Assembly (NCBI RefSeq): GCF_030865425.1
Contig: NZ_JAVFCB010000013.1
Span: 27,614-91,613 of the forward strand
DNA length: 64,000 nt
Reading direction: 5' to 3'
Origin: Microbacterium capsulatum
GTDB lineage: Bacteria > Actinomycetota > Actinomycetes > Actinomycetales > Microbacteriaceae
This document shows positions 54,941-64,000 of the stretch, in pieces; the first letter of the stretch is position 1, and every line of letters begins with the position of its first letter. Below the pieces are notes generated by a model. That model ran no database searches, was not told where the DNA came from, and was given only the letters and a program-made list of their open reading frames with translations. Both the position numbers and the translations under genes were made by a program.

Positions 54941-54985
54941 CTTCGACAGGCTCAGGGACCCGCGCGGTTGCTGAGCCTGTCGAAG
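54941..54985. repeat. Palindromic element between rpoB and rpoC
   Basis: CTTCGACAGGCTCAG (54941-54955) and CTGAGCCTGTCGAAG (54971-54985), perfect 15-bp arms, 15-base loop. It sits three bases after the rpoB stop. The same half-sequence occurs at the start of lhr (16676-16690). Confidence 0.95.
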
Positions 54986-55026
54986 CACCGATTTTTTCTT
55001 AAAAGAATTTCGACACAGGAGAACTA

Positions 55027-58902
<3,876 letters not shown>

Positions 58903-58913
58903 TTGAGGCGAGA

Positions 58914-58937
58914 GCCGAGCGAGCTTGCTCGCTCGGC
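58914..58937 (+). terminator. Hairpin after rpoC
   Basis: GCCGAGCGAGC-TT-GCTCGCTCGGC, perfect 11-bp arms, starting 12 bp after the rpoC stop. No U-tract. Confidence 0.7.
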
Positions 58938-58983
58938 CGAGCCGATTGAAGTCGCGACACAACTGAGCCTGATCGTCTGAATC

Positions 58984-59019
58984 GGAAGGGCCCCGGATCC
59001 TCGGATCCGGGGCCCTTCC
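58984..59019 (+). terminator. Strong second terminator of rpoBC
   Basis: GGAAGGGCCCCGGATCC and GGATCCGGGGCCCTTCC, perfect 17-bp arms with a two-base loop. No long U-tract. Confidence 0.85.
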
Positions 59020-59039
59020 GCGTTCCCGCTGGCAGTCGG

Positions 59040-59218
59040 GGTCGTTGAGCGAGGACGCCGAAGGCGACCGAGACGAAACGGAGTGCCTTCCGCCGACCGG
59101 GGTCGTTGAGCGAGGACGCCGAAGGCGACCGAGACGAAACGGCGTGCCTCCCGCTGACCGGGGTCGTTGAGCGAGGACGCCGAAGGCGACCGAGACGAAA
59201 CGGCGTGCCTTCCGCCGG
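59040..59218. repeat. Three tandem 61-bp GAGCGAGGACGCCGAAGGCG repeats
   Basis: Units start at about 59041, 59102 and 59163 (GTCGTTGAGCGAGGACGCCG... CGAGACGAAACGG). They differ at a few positions only. No spacers, so not CRISPR. The same core occurs inside lhr and the MMPL gene. The array fills the gap between rpoC's terminators and the convergent lipoprotein gene. Confidence 0.95.
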
Positions 59219-59224
59219 TGCGAG

Positions 59225-59851
59225 TCAGTGGAAGATGCTCGCGATGATGCTCGAGGTGTAGCCGTTCGGGGCGAGATTCGAATAGCCGGTGTCGATGAGC
59301 ACGTCGTCGCGCCAGAACAGCGTGCGACCGTCGGTGATCGGATACTTCGGATCCTGCCACTGCTTCTCGCAGCGAGTGCCCTTGTCGGGGGTGTAACAGC
59401 TGAAGCCGTCGGTCTTCACGAGGCCGTTCAGCATGTCCAGCGCCTCGCCGCGGTACTTGCGGGAGATCTTCGTGGTGATGCCCGTGGCGTCGGCCTTCGG
59501 ATCCGCCCAGATGCAGATCAGGGTGCCGTCGGACTGCACCCCGCTCGGTCCGTACGCGGGCGAGTTCAGCGGCGTCGAGCCGAGCTGCGCGAGCACATCG
59601 GCCGACAGGATCGCACGGCAGTCCGTGGGGAGCGCGGCGGACGTCGAGGTCGGCGACGGCGTCGGGCTCGGTCCGGGGGTCGCGGACGGGCCGGGTGGGG
59701 CACTACGGGTCGGCGTGGCGGTCGCCGAGGACGTGGGGCCGCTGTTCGTCGGCGAGGCGCTCGAGGACGGGCCGGAGAGCGGTGCGCAGGCCGCGAGAGC
59801 GCCGGCGAGGGACAGGGCGGCGAGGACGACCGCGACGCTGCGAGTCTTCAT
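59225..59851 (-). CDS. Secreted lipoprotein of unknown function
   Basis: 208 residues. Lipobox ALAAC (Cys about 22). Residues 25-72 are a Ser/Thr/Pro-rich linker to the cell wall, followed by a globular domain (about 75-208) with four Cys (TDCRAI, LICIWAD, FSCYT, TRCEKQW), probably two disulfides. The layout resembles DUF3558-like actinobacterial lipoproteins. On the minus strand TATCCT ends six bases before the ATG. Confidence 0.8.
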   Translation of the reverse strand: MKTRSVAVVLAALSLAGALAACAPLSGPSSSASPTNSGPTSSATATPTRSAPPGPSATPGPSPTPSPTSTSAALPTDCRAILSADVLAQLGSTPLNSPAYGPSGVQSDGTLICIWADPKADATGITTKISRKYRGEALDMLNGLVKTDGFSCYTPDKGTRCEKQWQDPKYPITDGRTLFWRDDVLIDTGYSNLAPNGYTSSIIASIFH

Positions 59852-59931
59852 GGCGCCAGGATAGGGCCTGTCCGCGGCCTCGCGCGGGAGGTCGCGGAGT
59901 AGCCTGGGGAGACTCAGCCAGAAGGGGCCGC

Positions 59932-60654
59932 ATGCTCGAACGCCACGTGACGATCCTCGGTGAGGCGCGCGTCGACGAGATCCGCGACCCCGGCGGCGTC
60001 CGCGAGAGCGTGACCGGCGACGCCGTCGAGCTGGCGCACGCCCTGCGCGGTCACGGGCTGCTGCTCACGGTCGTCGCCCCCGTCGCGGACGATCCCGACG
60101 GCGAGCGGATCCGGTCCGTCCTGCAGGATCGGGGGATCCGGCTCATCGCGCTGCCGGCGCCCGACGGCACGCCTCGGCGCTCGCTCGTACGCGACCGGAC
60201 GGGCGTACACGCCGAGCGTCAGCGCGGCGGGGGCGGTCCCGCCGAGACTCGGCGCTCGCTGGCGGCGCAGGCCGAGGCCGACGTGATCGTCGACCTGCGG
60301 GACCGCGACATGCGCACGCTCTACGAGGAGCGCGATGACGTTCTGCACGCGCTCGGGCTCACCGCTGCGGAGGAGGAGCCGAGCGGATCCGTCGTGTCCG
60401 CGGAGACCGAGGACGCGCCCGCCGTCGCCGGCATCGCTGCAGAGAAGCCCTCACCTCTGTCGCCCGAGCACCCGGACGACGCCGCACCGGTGCCCGCGCG
60501 CGTCGGGCCGTCGCGCGTGCTGCTGCCCGGTCCGGTCGTGGCAGGCACCGTCCGGCACACCCCGGTCAGACTGCTGCCCGACCCGCCCGCTGCGCATGAG
60601 CCGGTCGCGGACTGGTTCGGCCTCGAGGTGCGGCTGGCGCGCATCGCCACCTGA
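59932..60654 (+). CDS. PfkB-like N-terminal half without a kinase site
   Basis: 240 residues. Residues 5-135 follow the start of PfkB sugar kinases: GEARVDEI, a GG-less AVELAHALRGHGLLLTVVAP, DDPDGERIRSVLQDRGI and TPRRSLVRD. The ATP site (GAGD) and catalytic Asp of the family are missing, and residues 140-240 are an unrelated acidic/Pro-rich tail. Not a kinase; perhaps a sugar-binding remnant. Convergent with rhaB. Start at the ATG with AAGGGG upstream. Confidence 0.65.
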   Translation: MLERHVTILGEARVDEIRDPGGVRESVTGDAVELAHALRGHGLLLTVVAPVADDPDGERIRSVLQDRGIRLIALPAPDGTPRRSLVRDRTGVHAERQRGGGGPAETRRSLAAQAEADVIVDLRDRDMRTLYEERDDVLHALGLTAAEEEPSGSVVSAETEDAPAVAGIAAEKPSPLSPEHPDDAAPVPARVGPSRVLLPGPVVAGTVRHTPVRLLPDPPAAHEPVADWFGLEVRLARIAT

Positions 60655-60741
60655 CGCTCGCACCCCGCGCCGGTGCGCCCACGCGGTCGGCAGGATCCAC
60701 GGGGCAGCGGAGGGTTCGGCCCGCTCGTGGCGCGGGGCTGA

Positions 60742-62169
60742 TCATTCCCGCGGCGTGTAGCGCACGGGCGGGTGCGTACGCAGGACCAGCTCTCGTAGCC
60801 GCTCGAGCGAGGCGTCCGCGCCGAAGGAACCGGCCGCCCGGGCCTGCACGAGCACGTTGCCCAGGGCCGTGGCCTCCACGGGCCCTGCCAGCACGGGCAG
60901 TCCGGAACGGTCGGCGGTCGCCTGGCAGAGGAGCCGGTTCAGGGATCCGCCGCCGATGAGGTCGATGGCGTCGACGGTCCGTCCGGCCAGCGCTGCGGCG
61001 GTTGCGACGGCGTCCGCGAAGGCCTGGGCGATCGACTCGACGATCATGCGGACGAACCCGGCACGGGTCACCGCAGGCTCGCCACCGGTGGCCCGGACCA
61101 CGGCCGCGATACGCGCGGGCATGTCACCGGGTGTACTCAGCGACGGATCGTTCGCGTCGAACACAGGCACGGGGCGATCTGCGGCGGTGGCCTGGGCGAC
61201 GAGCCCGGGCAGATCGATCGGTGCGCCGTCCTCGCCCTCCCAGGCGCGCAGGGTCTCGTTGAGCAGCCACAGCCCCGTGACGTTGTGCAAGAAACGGATC
61301 CGCCCGTCCACGCCGAGCTCGTGCGTGAAGCCGGCGTCGCGGGCGGCATCGGTGAGCACGGGCTCGGTGAGCTCGAGGCCGACCAGGCCCCAGGTGCCGC
61401 AGGAGATGTAAGCCGTCGCGGGGGAGGAGAGAGGCGCGGCCACGACCGCCGATGCCGTGTCGTGGGAGCCGACCGCGACGACCGGCAGCTCCGCGCCGAT
61501 GCGTGCGGCGAGGGCCGGGAGCAGGCGCCCGATCGGTTCGCCGGGATCGACCAGCCGTGGCAGCAGGCGGGCGTCGATCCCGATCCGCTCCGCGAGCGCG
61601 CGATCCCACTCCCGATCGTGTACGCCGAGCAGACCCGTGGTCGAGGCGTTCGTGCGCTCGGCGACGGCGGCGCCCGTGAGGCGGTGGGCAACGAGGTCGG
61701 GCATGAGCAGCGCGGTGCGGGCCGCGGGCGCCAGGTCGTCGGCGGCGAGCTGGTACAGCGTCGTGAAGGGCAGGAACTGCAGACCGTTGCGGGCGTAGAG
61801 CTCCGCGAACCGCACCCGCGCGTGCACGCGCTCCACGCCGCGGGCGCCGCGTTCGTCGCGATAGTGGAACGGTTCCGCCAGAAGCGCGTCGTCGCGCAGC
61901 AGTCCGTAGTCGACCGCCCAGGTGTCGATGCCGATGCTCTCGATCGACGGTTCCCGGAGCACCGCCTCGGCGAGACCCGCGACGACCTGCTCCACGAGCT
62001 CCTCGAAGTCCCAGTGCAGACCGTCCGGGCGCTGTACGGGTCCGTTCGGGAACCGCGCGACCTGCTCGAGTTCGAGCACGTCCGCGCCGACGCGGCCGAT
62101 CATCACGCGCCCGCTGGTGGCGCCGAGATCGACGGCGGCGAATGCGCGGGTGCGTCCCGGTGCGCTCAT
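60742..62169 (-). CDS. rhaB: Rhamnulokinase
   Basis: 475 residues, FGGY kinase. ATP-binding DLGATSGRVMIG at the N-terminus, substrate segment GIDTWAVDYGLL, the catalytic Asp in GSHDTASAV, SCGTWGLVG, and GGGSLNRLL. It phosphorylates L-rhamnulose. Start at ATG 62169; 31 bp after the aldolase/dehydrogenase stop, same operon. Confidence 0.94.
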   Translation of the reverse strand: MSAPGRTRAFAAVDLGATSGRVMIGRVGADVLELEQVARFPNGPVQRPDGLHWDFEELVEQVVAGLAEAVLREPSIESIGIDTWAVDYGLLRDDALLAEPFHYRDERGARGVERVHARVRFAELYARNGLQFLPFTTLYQLAADDLAPAARTALLMPDLVAHRLTGAAVAERTNASTTGLLGVHDREWDRALAERIGIDARLLPRLVDPGEPIGRLLPALAARIGAELPVVAVGSHDTASAVVAAPLSSPATAYISCGTWGLVGLELTEPVLTDAARDAGFTHELGVDGRIRFLHNVTGLWLLNETLRAWEGEDGAPIDLPGLVAQATAADRPVPVFDANDPSLSTPGDMPARIAAVVRATGGEPAVTRAGFVRMIVESIAQAFADAVATAAALAGRTVDAIDLIGGGSLNRLLCQATADRSGLPVLAGPVEATALGNVLVQARAAGSFGADASLERLRELVLRTHPPVRYTPRE

Positions 62170-62200
62170 CGGGCCGGCCTCTGCGCGGGCCGTGCCGTCG

Positions 62201-64000
62201 TCATCGCTGGAAGGCGGCGGCGACGCCGGAGTCGACGGGGATGTGCAGGCCGGTGGTGCGGCTGAGTTCGGGGCCGGTGAGGACGTAGACCGCATCGGCG
62301 ACGTTCTCCGGGACGACCTCGCGCTTGAGGATGGTGCGGTTCGCGTAGTACTGGCCGAGGTCTTCTTCGGCGACGCCGTAGGTCGCGGCCCGGTTGGCCC
62401 CCCAGCCGGAGGCGAAGATCCCGGATCCGCGCACGACGCCGTCGGGGTTGATGCCGTTCACGCGCACGCCGTGTTCGCCGAGTTCGACGGCGAGCAGGCG
62501 CACCTGGTGGGCCTGGTCGGCCTTGGTGGCGGAGTAGGCGATGTTGTTGGGGCCGGCGAAGACGCTGTTCTTGGAGGAGATGTAGATGATGTCTCCGCCG
62601 AGCTTCTGGTCGATGAGGATGCGTGCTGCGGCCTTGGATACGAGGAAGGATCCCTTCGCCATCACGTCGTGCTGCAGGTCCCAGTCCTTCTCCGTGGTCT
62701 CCAGGAGCGGTTTGGACAGTGACAGGCCGGCGTTGTTGACGATCAGGTCGACGCCGCCGAACGCGAGCATGGCGTCGTTCAGCGCGGCCTGCACCTGGGC
62801 GGCGTCGGCGACGTTCGCGGCCACGCCGATCGCGACGTCGGTGCCGCCGAGTTCCGCCGCCGCGGCGCGGGCCTTGTCCAGGTCCAGGTCGGCGACCACG
62901 ACGCACGCCCCTTCGGCGGCGAGCCGGGTGGCGATGGCTTTGCCGATGCCGCTCGCGGCGCCCGTGACGAACGCGATCCGTCCCTGGTGGCTCGCAGGCC
63001 GCGGCATCCGCTGCAGCTTGGCTTCCTCGAGTGCCCAGTACTCGATGCGGAACTTTTCGGCGTCGGAGATCGGCGCGTAGGTCGACAGGGCCTCGGCGCC
63101 GCGCATCACGTTGATCGCGTTGACGTAGAACTCGCCCGCGACACGCGCGGTCTGCTTGTTCGCACCGTAGGAGAACATGCCGACACCGGGGACGAGCACG
63201 ATGAGCGGGTCGGCGCCGCGGATTGCGGGGCTGTCGGCGGTCGCGTGCGCGTCGTAGTAGGCCTGGTAGTCGGTCCGATACGAGGAGTGCAGCTCGTGCA
63301 GGCGCGCGATCTGCTCCTCGGCGGTGGCGGTCGCGGGCAGGTCGAGGATCAGCGGCTTGACTTTGGTGCGCAGGAAATGGTCGGGGCAGGACGTGCCCAG
63401 GGCGGCGAGCGCCGGCGCCTTCGTCGACGCGAGGAAGTCGAGCACGACGTCCGCGTCGGTGAAATGGCCGACCATGGGCCTCTCGGTCGAAGCGATCCCG
63501 CGGATCGTGGCCGCGAGGGCGGCTGCGCGCTCCCGCCGCTCGGCCCCGGGGAGCGCCTCGAACCCTGCGCGGACGCCACCGAACGGGTCCGTCTTGCCGT
63601 GCTCGGCGATGTGGGCGGCGGCGGTCTCGATGATCCACAGCGAGTTCGCCTCCGCCTCCTCGGACGTGTCGCCCCACGCGGTGATCCCGTGCCCGCCCAG
63701 GATGCAGCCCACCGCGTCGGGGTTCTCCGCCTTGATCGCGGCGATGTCGAGACCCAGCTGGAACCCCGGGCGCCGCCACGGCACCCACACGACCTTGCCA
63801 CCGAAGATCCGGGCCGTGAGCGCCTCGCCGTCGGCGGCGGTCGCGATCGCGATGCCACTGTCGGGGTGCAGGTGATCGACGTGTGCGGCGTCGACGAGGC
63901 CGTGCATCGCCGTGTCGATCGACGGGGCGGCCCCGCCCTTGCCGTGCAGGCAGTAGTCGAACGCGGCGACCATCTCGTCCTCGCGGTCGAGACCCGGGTA
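62201..64000 (-). CDS. Bifunctional rhamnulose-1-phosphate aldolase/short-chain dehydrogenase (5' end missing)
   Basis: 600 codons visible; the N-terminus lies beyond base 64000. The first part is a class II aldolase with zinc ligands in HVDHLHPD, and the second part (from about 340) is an SDR with TGAASGIG, VNNAG and catalytic YSATK. The aldolase splits rhamnulose-1-phosphate to DHAP and L-lactaldehyde; the SDR domain then oxidises lactaldehyde to lactate. Together with rhaB this gives L-rhamnose catabolism. Isomerase and transporter, if present, lie upstream outside the window. Confidence 0.93.
   Translation of the reverse strand, partial: YPGLDREDEMVAAFDYCLHGKGGAAPSIDTAMHGLVDAAHVDHLHPDSGIAIATAADGEALTARIFGGKVVWVPWRRPGFQLGLDIAAIKAENPDAVGCILGGHGITAWGDTSEEAEANSLWIIETAAAHIAEHGKTDPFGGVRAGFEALPGAERRERAAALAATIRGIASTERPMVGHFTDADVVLDFLASTKAPALAALGTSCPDHFLRTKVKPLILDLPATATAEEQIARLHELHSSYRTDYQAYYDAHATADSPAIRGADPLIVLVPGVGMFSYGANKQTARVAGEFYVNAINVMRGAEALSTYAPISDAEKFRIEYWALEEAKLQRMPRPASHQGRIAFVTGAASGIGKAIATRLAAEGACVVVADLDLDKARAAAAELGGTDVAIGVAANVADAAQVQAALNDAMLAFGGVDLIVNNAGLSLSKPLLETTEKDWDLQHDVMAKGSFLVSKAAARILIDQKLGGDIIYISSKNSVFAGPNNIAYSATKADQAHQVRLLAVELGEHGVRVNGINPDGVVRGSGIFASGWGANRAATYGVAEEDLGQYYANRTILKREVVPENVADAVYVLTGPELSRTTGLHIPVDSGVAAAFQR

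Noticed and set aside
59040..59218. Possible CRISPR or attachment site behind rpoC
   Set aside because: Tandem units without spacers; no integrase or tRNA nearby.

Overview
The window is high-GC (about 70% or more by eye) actinobacterial chromosome. Gene content (rpoB-rpoC with actinobacterial RpoB/RpoC lengths, ResB/CcsB/CcdA cytochrome c maturation, menaquinone genes, a SufR-like regulator, DUF6157 and DUF6421 proteins, an Lhr helicase and a Nei-type glycosylase) and the dispersed repeat types point to Microbacteriaceae, most likely a Microbacterium-like genus. I see no prophage, plasmid, tRNA, rRNA or CRISPR array; this is ordinary core and accessory chromosome.

Layout. 1-5.3 kb: end of a zinc-type alcohol dehydrogenase, an EamA exporter, a nitronate monooxygenase, purU, an unknown gene and a glutamine amidotransferase. 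5.4-10.6 kb: a ClpC-type unfoldase with a HAIR-like site, a LysR effector domain without a helix-turn-helix, a SufR-like regulator divergent from a DoxX-like membrane protein, and a hexapeptide protein. 10.8-19 kb: Nei-type glycosylase, giant Lhr helicase carrying repeat-derived insertions, DUF6157, ABC-F ATPase. 19.3-27.6 kb: small metabolic genes, DUF6421 divergent from an Lrp regulator, a group III truncated haemoglobin and a MocR regulator. 27.7-33.1 kb: menA followed by a ResA-CcdA-ResB-CcsB cytochrome c maturation cluster. 33.3-40.3 kb: a permease flanked by two copies of a 69-bp palindrome, then a TetR-controlled MMPL/YhgE export pair. 40.3-46.1 kb: menC, menB and menE, interleaved with two PadR/membrane-protein modules. 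46.1-51.2 kb: SprT-like, TPR, spermidine-synthase-like, NagZ and RpiR genes. 51.2-58.9 kb: rpoB-rpoC. 59-64 kb: tandem repeats, a lipoprotein, half of a PfkB-like protein, and the L-rhamnose genes rhaB and a rhamnulose-phosphate aldolase/dehydrogenase that runs off the window.

Three sequence-level patterns stand out. (1) The palindrome GGATCC occurs roughly ten times more often than base composition predicts, in all three codon frames, except in rpoBC, resembling the HIP1 palindrome of cyanobacteria. (2) About twenty genes carry a TANNNT hexamer ending 6-7 bases before the start codon, the signature of leaderless transcription. (3) Several unrelated families of palindromic repeats occupy the intergenic gaps, and one family has also entered reading frames (lhr three times, the MMPL gene once) without breaking them. 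MenA, MenB, MenC and MenE together with the Ccs system indicate menaquinone-based respiration with covalently haem-bearing cytochromes c.
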